From Bacteroidia bacterium (GTDB lineage: Bacteria > Bacteroidota > Bacteroidia > SpSt-205), in assembly GCA_026003215.1 (NCBI GenBank), contig BPGV01000001.1, forward strand, positions 857,001-921,000: DNA of 64,000 nt, read 5' to 3'. How positions within the stretch are numbered: position 1 is the first letter of the stretch; each line of letters opens with the position of its first letter. A program made the position numbers and the translations under genes. This document shows positions 46,362 through 56,560 of this stretch, in pieces. The notes beneath the pieces were generated by a model that saw only the letters and a list, made by a program, of their open reading frames with translations, searched no databases and was not told the DNA's origin.

Positions 46362-49300
46362 AGGCGCTCTTCGGTATAGGGGTCCCACGCATAGGCCCGC
46401 AAAGCATAATGATAGACCCCAGGCTCAGGAAGGATAACCTCAGCTTTGTAGCGATACCCTCCTACGGGCTGGAGAGGGAAACGCTCTACCTGCTCGCCGG
46501 CCCTTTCAAAGACCACCTCTACCTGCAGAGCTTCTGGGGGAAGGTCATCGGCAATGAGTTCTACCTCTATGCTAAAAGGCGCTCCGGCAAGGTACGAACG
46601 CTCTGCAAAAGGCGGAAGCTTGGCCTCTCGAAGCGTTAGCGAAGGCCAGCTTTGGGCTATCTTTTCTAATAAGGCCTGGCGCTTTTTACGTACTTCGGGT
46701 GAGAGGCGCTGGTAGCGTTGCCAGAGGGGGAGGTAGAGTTTTTCGCTATACTCGGTCAGCATGCGAGCAAGGGAGAAATGCGCTTGCACAAAAGTTTGGG
46801 CTTTTTGCATGCGAGCTATCCACTCGGTAGGCAATCCTTCGGGGTCACGGTGCAAATAACTGGGGAGCACTTCTTCTTGGAGGAGGTAGGTGAGCTGGAC
46901 AGCTTCCCAGGTATCGCGGATAGAGGGGTCATCGGACTGGCAGAGCGGCAAGGCCCATCCGCCGGCAGCTTCAGGAGCCACCTCCGCCCACCATCCATCT
47001 GGCACACTCACATGGAGCACACCATTGAGGCAGGCCTTCATACCACTGGTGCCACTGGCTTCCTGTCCAAATACAGGGAGATTGAGCCACACATCTACCC
47101 CTTGCACGAGGAGGCGCGCCAGCTGCATCTCGTACTCTGTCAGAAAAAGTACCCGTCCTCGATAGGGCGGTTCTAAGGCTTTTTGCCAGAGCATACGCAA
47201 AGCGGCTTTGCCGGCCTCATCGTTGGGGTGGGCCTTACCGGCTATGAGGAGGCGCACTGGAGCCTTATCTAAAAGCTCCCCTAACCCTTCGTAAGCCCAG
47301 AAAAGCGTGTGCCGCTTATATGTAGCGACACGCCGTGCAAACCCCAGGAGTAAAGTATCCTCATCCGTAGAAGCCAAAAACTCTTGGAAGGCACGTAGAT
47401 ACGCTACCGGCCAAGGTTGCCCACTTAGACGCCGCCGTAGATAGAGTAGAAGGTTTTTTTTGAGTAGCTGGTGGGTCTCCCAGAGTCGCTTCGCGCGGCT
47501 CCACTCGGGGGCTTGCCAGGTAGCTACATGCACACCGTTTGTGACCCCTTCTATGGGTACCTCAGGGGGAAGGTAGCCCGAATACAACGGAGCAAACATT
47601 TTTTGAGAGACCCGCTTATGGAGCTGGCTCACAGCGTTGGCACGAGCGCTGAAACGCAGGGCAAAGGCCGTAAGCGAAAACTTACCGGGGTCAGTGGGCA
47701 TTTCTCCCCACTGGAGGAAAGATTCCCAAGCGAGACGAAGTTCCTGTGTGACGATAGGACCTAAGTAAGGCCGCATAAGTTCAGGGGTAAAAGCATCATG
47801 CCCTGCTGGCACAGGGGTATGTGTCGTGAAAAGCGTCCGTGCGCGTACTTCTTCTATGGCGTCTGTAAGAGGATAGCCTGCTTGGCACAGCTTACGCAGG
47901 TGCGCCACGATATGAAAGGCGGGATGCCCCTCGTTGTAGTGGAAGAGCTCTACGGGTAGGGCCAAAGCCTCTATCAAGGCTTGGGCCCCAAAGCCTAATA
48001 ACAGTTCTTGTTTGAGGCGCAGCTCAGGCTCACCGGGATAAAGACGCTCCGTGAGGAGACGGACTTCAGGGGGATTTTCGACGAGGTCTGCATCTAAGAG
48101 GTAGAGGGGCACGCGTCCTACGTGGATACGCCATACTTTGAGATATACGGAGAGTTCGCCTATCTCTAAGTGGAGGCGGAGCCAACGGCCATCAGCTTGG
48201 CGCACCGGTTCTAAGGGGAGATCTGTGAAGCGTACGGGCACCCACTCAGCTATTTGTTCTCCTTCGGGACTGATTCGCTGGACAAAGTAGCCTCTGCGAT
48301 ATAAAAGCCCCATCCCGATGAGGGGATAGCCTTGGTCACTGGCCTCTTTGAGATAGTCGCCGGCCAATACCCCTAAACCGCCCGAGTAAAAAGGCAAACA
48401 CTTGGCCAGGCCGTATTCCATGCAGAGGTAAGCCACTCGGGGCACATCGGAGCGGGGGGACTGGGCCATATATGCTTGGAAGCGCTGAAGGGTCTGTCGT
48501 AGCCGTTGGAGGAAGCTGTCATCCGAAAGGAGGCGCTGGGTAGTCTCCGCCGAGAGACGATTGAGCAGCCAAACGGGGTTTTCGTGGGCTTCCCATCCCT
48601 CAGGGTCTATGGCCGCAAAAAGCTGTTGCACCTCCGGCGTCCAGCTCCACCAGAGGTTGTAAGCGAGCGTACGAAGCGGCCGAAGGGCCTCCGGCAGGTT
48701 GGGCGAGAAAAAGGCTCTATGCCAGACAAAAGGTTTAGGTGTCTCCGAAGGGGGCAAAGGCTGTCGATGCCAGAGACGGTTGTGGGCTTTGAGTCGGGCC
48801 AGTTCATACGCTTGCCCGTAAAAAGGCAGGAAGTGATGCCAGCGTGTTTTTTCCCCGAGGCGCAAGGCTTGCTGAGCGAGCGTAGCCCGCTCCACCGGCG
48901 TATAGCCCAACAAACGATGAAGCCACCGGTGGATGAATCTAACTGCCGTCGCTTCCGAGGGGTCTACGAGCGTGAGGGACTCCGGCAGCGGAGCCATGTG
49001 GGCCTGCATCCACGCCCCAAAACCCGAGCGCACCGAGGCTAAGGTCGGCACACCTAAGCCCAGGCTTTCTTGGGGAGTATAGCCCCAAGGCTCATACCGC
49101 GAAGGGAAGGCCGAAGCCTCCATCGCTGCCAACAGCGCATAATAGGGCACATTCAAGTGGCCATCCCGCCCTTCTAAATACACAGGGAGATAAGCGATAC
49201 GCAACGGCTCTTCCGGCCGGAGGTCCAACGCACGCAGAAGCTGGAGTAAGGGGTCTGAGTCGGGTAAAGCATGGCTTACCCATACGGAGGCAGAGTCAAG

Positions 49301-50317
49301 AGGGAGAGGGGCCCCCGCTTCGGCGGGCAAAGCCAGAATCACTTGCAGACGTTTCCCCCTAAAAGGATGCTGACGATATAAGCGAAGGGCCTCCAGGAGG
49401 AGGCGCGTGCCTTTATTTTCCAGCTCGGGACGGCCAGCATGGATGAGCCAGAAAGGCTCTTCTTCGGGGCCCCAGGCTTCATGCAGCTGACGAAGCCACG
49501 CCCGGGCGGCCTGCACAGGCAGATCTCGGGGCGGATCCCAGCCATTCGGGGTAAGGATATCTGCGGGATGCCCCAGATAATGGGCGGCTTCTCGGGAGGT
49601 AACCTCGCTTACGGTGGTGGTGGCGTCCGCATTTTGCCAAGCGGCCCGTTCCAAAGAGTGCTTCGCTGTGAGGCCTCGGCTTTTCAGCCACGCAGGGAGC
49701 TCTTCCAAAGGAATCAACTCACCCCCAGCGGCCCGCCCCGCTACCGTCGCATGCGTCGTAAAAAGCGTCGCCACCCTCGGTGCATGGTGCCGCAGGTACA
49801 AAACCCCTGCGCCTGTGAGCCACTCATGAAAGTGCGCTATGCCTTCCGTCTCTGCGCCGTAGTAAAAGTCCAGAAAACTCACCACTACCTGACCAGCCGC
49901 ATAGCCGAAAATAGCGGGCTCTATATAATCCCATTCTCCAAAAAGCGAGTCTACTCCGTACTGTTCCCACAACTCGGCGAATATTTGATTCTTTTGGGAG
50001 ATGAGCGGGTAAAAATCTACAAGGAGGGTAGGGATGCGCGCTTCCCTTATGTACCAATAACCGGCGTGGATGGTATAGCCATATTTTCGGTAGAAGTAGG
50101 TACGCCATTCAGAAAAGAGAGGGGGCGATTCTTCCCAAGTATCGGCGCGCTGAGGAAGGTACGGCCCTACGCAAAAGTAAGTGGGCCCTCCTTGTTGCTG
50201 AAGAAGAGGCGCTTTGCCTGTGAGCACGGTATGGATACCTCCCACTTTATGGGCTACCTCCCAGCTAATCTCAAAGAGAAGGTACGGCTGAGCTCGGCCC
50301 GAAGGAGAGACCTTCAT
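46337..50317 (-). CDS. fusion protein: GT3-type glycogen synthase + DUF3417/GT35 alpha-glucan phosphorylase
   Basis: N-half LLFEISWEVAHKVGGIHTVLTGKAP, FTTHATVAGR, HSLERAAWQNADATTTVSEVTSREAAHYL..DILTPNGWD (GT3-like); C-half LAYNLWWSWTPEVQQLF, VAYLCMEYGLAKCLPFYSGGLGVLAGDYLKEASD, NEGHPAF, GVTNGVHVATW, EASGTSGMKACLNGVL. Confidence 0.88.
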   Translation of the reverse strand: MKVSPSGRAQPYLLFEISWEVAHKVGGIHTVLTGKAPLLQQQGGPTYFCVGPYLPQRADTWEESPPLFSEWRTYFYRKYGYTIHAGYWYIREARIPTLLVDFYPLISQKNQIFAELWEQYGVDSLFGEWDYIEPAIFGYAAGQVVVSFLDFYYGAETEGIAHFHEWLTGAGVLYLRHHAPRVATLFTTHATVAGRAAGGELIPLEELPAWLKSRGLTAKHSLERAAWQNADATTTVSEVTSREAAHYLGHPADILTPNGWDPPRDLPVQAARAWLRQLHEAWGPEEEPFWLIHAGRPELENKGTRLLLEALRLYRQHPFRGKRLQVILALPAEAGAPLPLDSASVWVSHALPDSDPLLQLLRALDLRPEEPLRIAYLPVYLEGRDGHLNVPYYALLAAMEASAFPSRYEPWGYTPQESLGLGVPTLASVRSGFGAWMQAHMAPLPESLTLVDPSEATAVRFIHRWLHRLLGYTPVERATLAQQALRLGEKTRWHHFLPFYGQAYELARLKAHNRLWHRQPLPPSETPKPFVWHRAFFSPNLPEALRPLRTLAYNLWWSWTPEVQQLFAAIDPEGWEAHENPVWLLNRLSAETTQRLLSDDSFLQRLRQTLQRFQAYMAQSPRSDVPRVAYLCMEYGLAKCLPFYSGGLGVLAGDYLKEASDQGYPLIGMGLLYRRGYFVQRISPEGEQIAEWVPVRFTDLPLEPVRQADGRWLRLHLEIGELSVYLKVWRIHVGRVPLYLLDADLVENPPEVRLLTERLYPGEPELRLKQELLLGFGAQALIEALALPVELFHYNEGHPAFHIVAHLRKLCQAGYPLTDAIEEVRARTLFTTHTPVPAGHDAFTPELMRPYLGPIVTQELRLAWESFLQWGEMPTDPGKFSLTAFALRFSARANAVSQLHKRVSQKMFAPLYSGYLPPEVPIEGVTNGVHVATWQAPEWSRAKRLWETHQLLKKNLLLYLRRRLSGQPWPVAYLRAFQEFLASTDEDTLLLGFARRVATYKRHTLFWAYEGLGELLDKAPVRLLIAGKAHPNDEAGKAALRMLWQKALEPPYRGRVLFLTEYEMQLARLLVQGVDVWLNLPVFGQEASGTSGMKACLNGVLHVSVPDGWWAEVAPEAAGGWALPLCQSDDPSIRDTWEAVQLTYLLQEEVLPSYLHRDPEGLPTEWIARMQKAQTFVQAHFSLARMLTEYSEKLYLPLWQRYQRLSPEVRKKRQALLEKIAQSWPSLTLREAKLPPFAERSYLAGAPFSIEVELIADDLPPEALQVEVVFERAGEQVERFPLQPVGGYRYKAEVILPEPGVYHYALRAYAWDPYTEERLWSWVKLW

Positions 50318-51030
50318 GGAGCAAAGGTAGGGGAAGCCCCATCCCCGAAGCACCGGTAGAGGCGCATCCACCATGCTACGCTTCTGTGGCCGAGGTAGTA
50401 GCGCAGACCCCGCCAGTACTCAAGCACCGCTTCGGGGGGAAAGCCATACCGGGTAGCGGCTTCATGGACCCAGCTCGTGGGAAAGGACCGTTTGTGCCAT
50501 AGCCGCAGTAGGCGCGTGCGCACCTTTGGCGAAGCGGCCCACCATACGGCATACACCACCGGCGAATAGCCCCCCTTCTGCAAAAGCTCTCCTACATCTA
50601 TGACATAAGGGAAAGCTTTGCGCAGCCGAAGCGCTTCATCCCCAATCACCAAGCGAGCCGAGTACGGGGTAAGGGCCCGAGAAAGAAGGGGCCGCGTGGG
50701 TAAAAGCCCCTTATACATAGCCCAGCGCAGCAGAACCACCGACGCCCGAGAACGCGGGTCAGTCTCTATGACTTGCCACATCGTAGGGGGACAACCGCTC
50801 ACCAATAAGACGCTTTGTACAGGTCCAGCACTGCCTATGCCCCAAGGCATAAGGTAGCCCGAAGCCTCAGCAGCTGCAGGCCCCGGCAGGAGTGCGGCGG
50901 CTACGCCCCCTCGCGTCCAGGCTTTCACCACCGCTGTCGGCTCCGCCAATACGACAAACCTATACCCTGCCTCCGCCAAAAGCCGCTGATAGGGATACGC
51001 ATTCAAAAAGTCAAAAAGGAGTATGGACAT
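50314..51030 (-). CDS. mqnA: chorismate dehydratase MqnA (futalosine menaquinone pathway)
   Basis: FDFLNAYPYQRLL, PVQSVLLVSGCPP, RSRASVVLLRWAM, LVIGDEALRLRKAFPYVIDVGELL. Confidence 0.8.
   Translation of the reverse strand: MSILLFDFLNAYPYQRLLAEAGYRFVVLAEPTAVVKAWTRGGVAAALLPGPAAAEASGYLMPWGIGSAGPVQSVLLVSGCPPTMWQVIETDPRSRASVVLLRWAMYKGLLPTRPLLSRALTPYSARLVIGDEALRLRKAFPYVIDVGELLQKGGYSPVVYAVWWAASPKVRTRLLRLWHKRSFPTSWVHEAATRYGFPPEAVLEYWRGLRYYLGHRSVAWWMRLYRCFGDGASPTFAP
50322..50329 (-). promoter_or_regulatory. -7 element TACCTTTG of GT3-GT35 gene, inside mqnA 3' end
   Basis: 4 nt to ATG 50317. Confidence 0.7.
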
Positions 51031-51619
51031 CGGCCCCTAAAACGCGCAGATAAAAAACACCTATCGGCAAGCGCACAAGCCAAGAAAGCTGCCCCCTTTT
51101 GTGATGAAAGCGACGGCTCTCGGCGGGAGGATACCCAAAAAGCGCACAAAAAAGCGTACGCAAAAGCTGCCCATGCGTGATAATCAGAAGGTTACCCGTA
51201 GGATAGAGTGTCGTAATCAAGCGCAGGCCCTCTTGGGCGCGCTGTAGGAGGTCGTTCCAGCTTTCGCCGCCGGGGGCCGCATAGCTGAGATCCCCTTGGG
51301 CCCAAGCTTCCTGTTGTGCATGAATGTAGGGCTCGGCTGTCTTGTAGGGTAGGCCTTCCCACTGGCCCCAGCCTATCTCATGGAAGTGGGGCAGCTGGAG
51401 GCAAGGCATGCCCTGCCGCTGGAAGGGTTCGGCGGTCTGGCGGGCCCGCAGCGCCGTACTGGTCACAATCGCCTGAAAGGGAATCTCCCGCAAACGCGCT
51501 GCCCAAGCCCTGGCCTGCGCCCACCCCTCCTCCGATAAACCTGTATCTACCCCCTGACCCAGGAGCCTCTCCCGCTCAGCTACTTCCCCGTGACGCAAAA
51601 AGAAAAGAAACTGACACAT
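51011..51619 (-). CDS. histidine phosphatase (phosphoglycerate mutase-like) family protein
   Basis: FFLRHGEVAERERLLGQGVDTGLSEEGWAQARAWA; ITHGQLLRTLF. Confidence 0.88.
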   Translation of the reverse strand: MCQFLFFLRHGEVAERERLLGQGVDTGLSEEGWAQARAWAARLREIPFQAIVTSTALRARQTAEPFQRQGMPCLQLPHFHEIGWGQWEGLPYKTAEPYIHAQQEAWAQGDLSYAAPGGESWNDLLQRAQEGLRLITTLYPTGNLLIITHGQLLRTLFCALFGYPPAESRRFHHKRGQLSWLVRLPIGVFYLRVLGADVHTPF

Positions 51620-52741
51620 CTAAGCCGTAGCGCTGGCTCGCATTATCGGCCGATACCGCGAGTCGCGTTCCACCGGCTCATAGCCGGCCGATTGGATAAG
51701 ATGCTCCAACTCTTCCGTACTCATGGCCGGATGCTCCTCGCCTCCAGCCATGCTATAAATCTTGGTGGTATCGTCTATTGTGCCATCCAAATCATCTACC
51801 CCAAAAGCCAAACTCATCTGCGCCGCGACCCGGCCAATCATCGGCCAATAAGCCTTTAGATGGGGAATATTGTGCAGGTAAAGCCGGCTCACCGCGTAGT
51901 TTTTAAGGTCTTCTATGAGAGATACTTCGCCGATATGGGAGAGCGCGTTATTTTCATGGCGGTATTTGAGGGGTATAAAGCAGTTGAATCCGCCTGTCTC
52001 GGCTTGCAGCTCGCGCAGGAGGCGCATGTGATGCACCCGGTGCTCATACCGCTCTATATGGCCATAGAGCATAGTAGCATTAGAAGGAATGCCCAGCTCG
52101 TGGGCTGTGCGATGGATTTCTAACCATTCTTCGGTAGAAGCCTTGGTAGCACAGATTTGCTTGCGTATGTCGGGATGAAAAATCTCTGCGCCTCCGCCGG
52201 GGATAGAGTCTAAGCCTGCGTCTTTCAGCGCCAGAAGCCCCTCCCGATAACTCAGGCGGGAGCGCGCACACATCACTTTGAGCTCTACTGCAGTAAAAGC
52301 CTTTACATGGATATCGGGCAAAATGCGCTTGATGCGTCGGATAATATCCGCATAGTATTCAATCCCTCGCTTGGGATGCACCCCCCCCACAATATGCACT
52401 TCGGTTACGCCGGTGCCTACGTACCGCTGGGCTATCGCTTCTATTTCTTCGGGGGTATATTCCCAGCCGCCAGGCTCGCCGGGCTTGCGCGCAAAAGAGC
52501 AAAAAGCACACTCGTAAACGCAAATATTTGTCGGCTCTATGTGGAAGTTTCGGTTGTAGTAGGCTTTTTTCCCGTGAAGCCTTTCTCGCACCAACGTAGC
52601 CAAAGCCGCTAAATAACCCAAGTTATCGCAGGTATACAGAAAAAGGGCCTCTTCGTCGGAGAGGGGATGACCCTCGGCGACTTTTTCCCACAAGGCTATT
52701 TCCTGACGAGAAAGGCCCGGTAGAGGCGCAATACTATCCAT
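51620..52741 (-). CDS. mqnE: aminofutalosine synthase MqnE (radical SAM)
   Basis: NICVYECAFCSFARKPGEPGGWEYTPEEI; GVTEVHIVGGVHPKRGIEYYADIIRRIK; start MDSIAPL. Confidence 0.92.
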   Translation of the reverse strand: MDSIAPLPGLSRQEIALWEKVAEGHPLSDEEALFLYTCDNLGYLAALATLVRERLHGKKAYYNRNFHIEPTNICVYECAFCSFARKPGEPGGWEYTPEEIEAIAQRYVGTGVTEVHIVGGVHPKRGIEYYADIIRRIKRILPDIHVKAFTAVELKVMCARSRLSYREGLLALKDAGLDSIPGGGAEIFHPDIRKQICATKASTEEWLEIHRTAHELGIPSNATMLYGHIERYEHRVHHMRLLRELQAETGGFNCFIPLKYRHENNALSHIGEVSLIEDLKNYAVSRLYLHNIPHLKAYWPMIGRVAAQMSLAFGVDDLDGTIDDTTKIYSMAGGEEHPAMSTEELEHLIQSAGYEPVERDSRYRPIMRASATA

Positions 52742-52841
52742 ACCCAGCAAAGTACAACAAAAACGGGAAGACGAACGAGTACTTTCTCGTAAGCACCCAG
52801 AAGGTAGCAAAGTTGGCGGGGAGTTTGTACTTTCGCCCCCC

Positions 52842-55634
52842 ATGTCCTTCGCTGCGCTGGATAAGAAGTGGCAAGCCCGATGGGAAAAAGAAGGTATCTA
52901 CGAAGTGGGCGAAGACCCCACCCGGCCCAAGTATTATGTGTTGGACATGTTCCCTTATCCCTCGGGAGCCGGTCTACATGTAGGACATCCCCTCGGGTAC
53001 ATAGCCACCGACATTATCGCTCGCTACAAGCGTCACCAGGGCTATGCGGTACTTCACCCCATGGGCTTTGATTCCTTTGGGCTGCCGGCCGAACAGTATG
53101 CCCTACGCACCGGCATACCTCCCGCCCTCACCACCGAAAAAAACATCCAGCGCTATACCGAGCAGCTCAAACGAATTGGATTAGGCTACCCGTGGTCGCG
53201 TGCCGTACGCACCAGCGACCCCAAATACTACCGATGGACCCAGTGGATATTCTTACAGCTTTTTTCGCATTGGTATGACAAAAAAGCACAAAAAGCTCGC
53301 CCCATCTCAGAGTTGGAAGCCATTTTTGCTCAAGAAGGGAACCTCCGCGCAGAAGCAGCTACAGATTTCGAAGATCGCTTTACCGCGGAGGAGTGGAACA
53401 GCTGGCCAGAGCGTAAGCGCTACGAAATCCTCCTTCACTATCGTTTAGCCTATCCCCAAGAGGCCTTAGTCAACTGGTGCCCGGCCTTGGGTACTGTCTT
53501 AGCCAATGAAGAAGTCAAAGACGGCCTTTCGGAGCGTGGCGGCCATCCGGTCTATCGCGTGCCCATGCGCCAGTGGTTTTTGCGGATTACGGCTTATGCC
53601 GACCGGCTCTTAGACGGGCTCCAAGAGCTGGATTGGCCCGAAGCCATCAAAGAGCAACAAACCCACTGGATAGGCCGCTCCGAAGGCGCTTACATAGATT
53701 TCATGGCAGAGGCCCCCACAGGCGAAAAAGTATCCCTTCGAGTCTTTTCTACTCGCCCAGACACCCTTTGGGGTGCTACTTTTTTGGTATTAGCCCCAGA
53801 GCATCCGCTGGTAGAGAAGCTCACAGCCCCAGACAAACAAAGCGAAGTACAGGCTTACCAGACTCAGGCTCGTAACCGCACCGAACGCGACCGCTTGATT
53901 GGCGGGGGCACCCCCACAGGGGTATTTTTAGGCAGTTACGCGCGCCATCCCTACACCCAGGAGAAGCTGCCGATATACATCAGCGACTACGTGCTCATGG
54001 GCTACGGCACAGGGGCCATCATGGCGGTGCCCGCTCACGATGCGCGCGACTGGGCCTTTGCCAAGCACTTCAGCTTGCCTATACGCTCTATCATAGCGGG
54101 CATCTCCGCCGACGAGGCTCCCTACGAAGCCAAAGAAGGACGCCTTATAAACTCCGACTTCCTGACGGGGCTCTCGGTGCCCGAGGCTATCCGCACCATC
54201 CGCCAAAAACTCTCAGAAGACGGAAATGGGGCCCCCACCGTGCAATATCGCCTGCGGGACGTGGTGTTTTCACGCCAGCGCTACTGGGGTGAACCCTTCC
54301 CGATTGTATGGTGGGACGGCCTCCCTTACCCCCTCCCCGAAGAAGAACTCCCCGTAGCCCTCCCCCCCATAGACAAGTACGAACCCACCGGCGATGGACG
54401 CTCCCCCTTAACTCGCCTCACGGAGTGGATTGCCCACCCCAGCGGCGGCACCCGCGAAACCGACACCATGCCCGGCTGGGCCGGCTCCAGCTGGTATTTC
54501 CTCCGCTATGCTGACCCCCACAACGACAAGGCTTTGGCCACCCCCGAGAAACTCCACTATTGGCTCCCCGTAGACCTTTACGTGGGCGGGGCCGAGCACG
54601 CCGTCGGCCACCTCCTCTACGCTCGCTTCTGGACGCACTTCCTCTATGATATCGGCATCAGCCCCGTCAAGGAACCCTTCCGCAAGCTCGTCAATCAAGG
54701 CATGATCTTAGGCCGCTCCATGCTCATTTATAAGCGGAAGGACGCTCCAGTCTTTGTCTCCGCCGACACAATCCCCCCCGAAGAAAAAGCGAACTACCTC
54801 CCTGTACGGGTAGATATTTCCCTCACCGACGATACCCGCATAGATATAGAAGGCTTCCGCCGCTGGATGCCCGAATACGCCGAAGCTACCTTCCTCCCTA
54901 ACCCCCAGGGCGCGTTTCATGGGGAGCCCCTGATTGAAAAAATGTCCAAATCCTTCCACAACGTGGTGACCCCCGATGAGCTGTGCGAACGCTACGGCGC
55001 CGATGCCTTCAGACTCTACGAGATGTTTCTGGGACCGCTTACCCAAACCAAGCCCTGGGACCCCCGCGGCATACAAGGCACCTACCAGTTCGTGCGGCGG
55101 CTGTGGCGCTTCCTCACCGGAATCGACGCCGTAGAACCCACCCAAGCGCTCTTTACCGATGAAGAACCCTCCTTTGAAGAGCTCCACCTCCTCCATGCCA
55201 CCCTCAAACGCGTGACAGAGGATATAGAACGGCTCAGCCTCAATACCTGCGTCTCCCACTTTATGATATTTCTCAACGAAATGCAGCAGCTATCGTGTAG
55301 AAAGAAAGCGATATGGCGTCCCTTCTTGGTTATTTTGGAACCTTTCGCACCTCATATTGCCTCGGAACTGTGGGAACGTCTCGGGGAAACACAGCCTATA
55401 TACACCGCCCCTTGGCCCCAGCCCGAAGAAAAGTACCTCGCCGTAGCTGAAATCGAGTATCCTATCTCGGTGAATGGAAAGCTGCGGTTTCATCTGCGGC
55501 TACCCGCTGAGGCTTCCCCCGAAGAAATAGAAACCCGCGTACGCCAAGACGAGCGCCTACCCCGCTACCTCAACGGTAAAACTATCAAACGAGTCGTGGT
55601 GGTGCCCGGGAAAATCGTCAATATTGTGGTCTGA
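52842..55634 (+). CDS. leuS: leucyl-tRNA synthetase
   Basis: MFPYPSGAGLHVGHPLGYIATDI; MSKSFHNVVTPDELCERYGADAFRLYEMF; 930 aa. Confidence 0.98.
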   Translation: MSFAALDKKWQARWEKEGIYEVGEDPTRPKYYVLDMFPYPSGAGLHVGHPLGYIATDIIARYKRHQGYAVLHPMGFDSFGLPAEQYALRTGIPPALTTEKNIQRYTEQLKRIGLGYPWSRAVRTSDPKYYRWTQWIFLQLFSHWYDKKAQKARPISELEAIFAQEGNLRAEAATDFEDRFTAEEWNSWPERKRYEILLHYRLAYPQEALVNWCPALGTVLANEEVKDGLSERGGHPVYRVPMRQWFLRITAYADRLLDGLQELDWPEAIKEQQTHWIGRSEGAYIDFMAEAPTGEKVSLRVFSTRPDTLWGATFLVLAPEHPLVEKLTAPDKQSEVQAYQTQARNRTERDRLIGGGTPTGVFLGSYARHPYTQEKLPIYISDYVLMGYGTGAIMAVPAHDARDWAFAKHFSLPIRSIIAGISADEAPYEAKEGRLINSDFLTGLSVPEAIRTIRQKLSEDGNGAPTVQYRLRDVVFSRQRYWGEPFPIVWWDGLPYPLPEEELPVALPPIDKYEPTGDGRSPLTRLTEWIAHPSGGTRETDTMPGWAGSSWYFLRYADPHNDKALATPEKLHYWLPVDLYVGGAEHAVGHLLYARFWTHFLYDIGISPVKEPFRKLVNQGMILGRSMLIYKRKDAPVFVSADTIPPEEKANYLPVRVDISLTDDTRIDIEGFRRWMPEYAEATFLPNPQGAFHGEPLIEKMSKSFHNVVTPDELCERYGADAFRLYEMFLGPLTQTKPWDPRGIQGTYQFVRRLWRFLTGIDAVEPTQALFTDEEPSFEELHLLHATLKRVTEDIERLSLNTCVSHFMIFLNEMQQLSCRKKAIWRPFLVILEPFAPHIASELWERLGETQPIYTAPWPQPEEKYLAVAEIEYPISVNGKLRFHLRLPAEASPEEIETRVRQDERLPRYLNGKTIKRVVVVPGKIVNIVV

Positions 55635-56560
55635 TGCGTCTCGTCTTTATGGGTAATGGGGCCTTCGGGATACCGACACTCCATCACTTAGTGGCCTCCC
55701 CACATAAGATTATGACTGTAATAACCAACCCCGATAAGCCCGCTGGCCGAGGACACAAGCCCACCCCTACCCCTATCAAACAGGCCGCACAGGCCCTCAA
55801 CCTTCCCGTTTGGGAAGTAGAAAGCCCCAAAGACCCGCATCTACCCGAACGCTTAGCGGCTTTACAAGCCCACGCTTTTGTCGTAGTGGCCTACCGCATC
55901 CTGCCAGAAGTTATCTGGAAGATTCCACCATTCGGGGCTATCAACATTCATCCCTCGCTCTTGCCAGACTACCGAGGCCCCGCACCTATCCCGTGGACCA
56001 TCATCTGCGGAGAAACCTATACCGGCGTCACTACCTTCCGCATACAAGCCGGGGTAGACACCGGGGAAATCCTCCTCCAGCGCAAGTATCCTTTGCCAGA
56101 AACTTGGGATGCCGGCCAGTTAGAACGGTTCCTTGCAGAAATGGGGGCCAGCCTTCTCTTAGAAACGCTGGAGGGTTTGGCCTTAGGTACGCTTACGCCC
56201 CAGCCCCAACCCGAAAAACCCAACGCCCCCTATGCCCCTAAGCTCACCGCCCAGAATACCCGCATCTTTTGGAACCAGCCCGCCGAAAAGGTGTATAACT
56301 TCATTCGGGGGCTTGCCCCTTCGCCGCGAGCTTGGACCCTCTTTCAAGGGAAGCGGCTCCAAATCCTCCGGGCTGAAAAAGTGCCTCGGCACACCCACCA
56401 CCCGCCCGGCACCCTCTGGCAGGAAGGAAACGACCTCTTAGTCGCCTGTCAAGAGGCCCCCCTCCGCCTCTTAGAAGTCCAACTGGAAGGACGCAAGGCT
56501 ATCACAGGAGCCGAGTTTGCCCGAGGATTTGTCAAAAATCACTTTCTCGCCGTGGAATGA
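55634..56560 (+). CDS. fmt: methionyl-tRNA formyltransferase
   Basis: FMGNGAFGIPTLHHL; AINIHPSLLPDYRGPAPIPWTIICGE; GVTTFRIQAGVDTGEILLQ. Confidence 0.97.
   Translation: MRLVFMGNGAFGIPTLHHLVASPHKIMTVITNPDKPAGRGHKPTPTPIKQAAQALNLPVWEVESPKDPHLPERLAALQAHAFVVVAYRILPEVIWKIPPFGAINIHPSLLPDYRGPAPIPWTIICGETYTGVTTFRIQAGVDTGEILLQRKYPLPETWDAGQLERFLAEMGASLLLETLEGLALGTLTPQPQPEKPNAPYAPKLTAQNTRIFWNQPAEKVYNFIRGLAPSPRAWTLFQGKRLQILRAEKVPRHTHHPPGTLWQEGNDLLVACQEAPLRLLEVQLEGRKAITGAEFARGFVKNHFLAVE

Noticed and set aside
48506-49042. 178-aa plus-strand ORF
   Set aside because: Antisense to the glycogen fusion gene; no recognisable domain or promoter box.
49439-50359. 306-aa plus-strand ORF
   Set aside because: Antisense to the GT3 half of the glycogen fusion, no family features, biased composition; a shadow ORF.
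14708-55259. Other shadow ORFs, e.g. 16593-17084, 18721-19266, 25633-26196, 54708-55259
   Set aside because: Each overlaps a strongly supported CDS on another frame or strand and has no protein-family signature.
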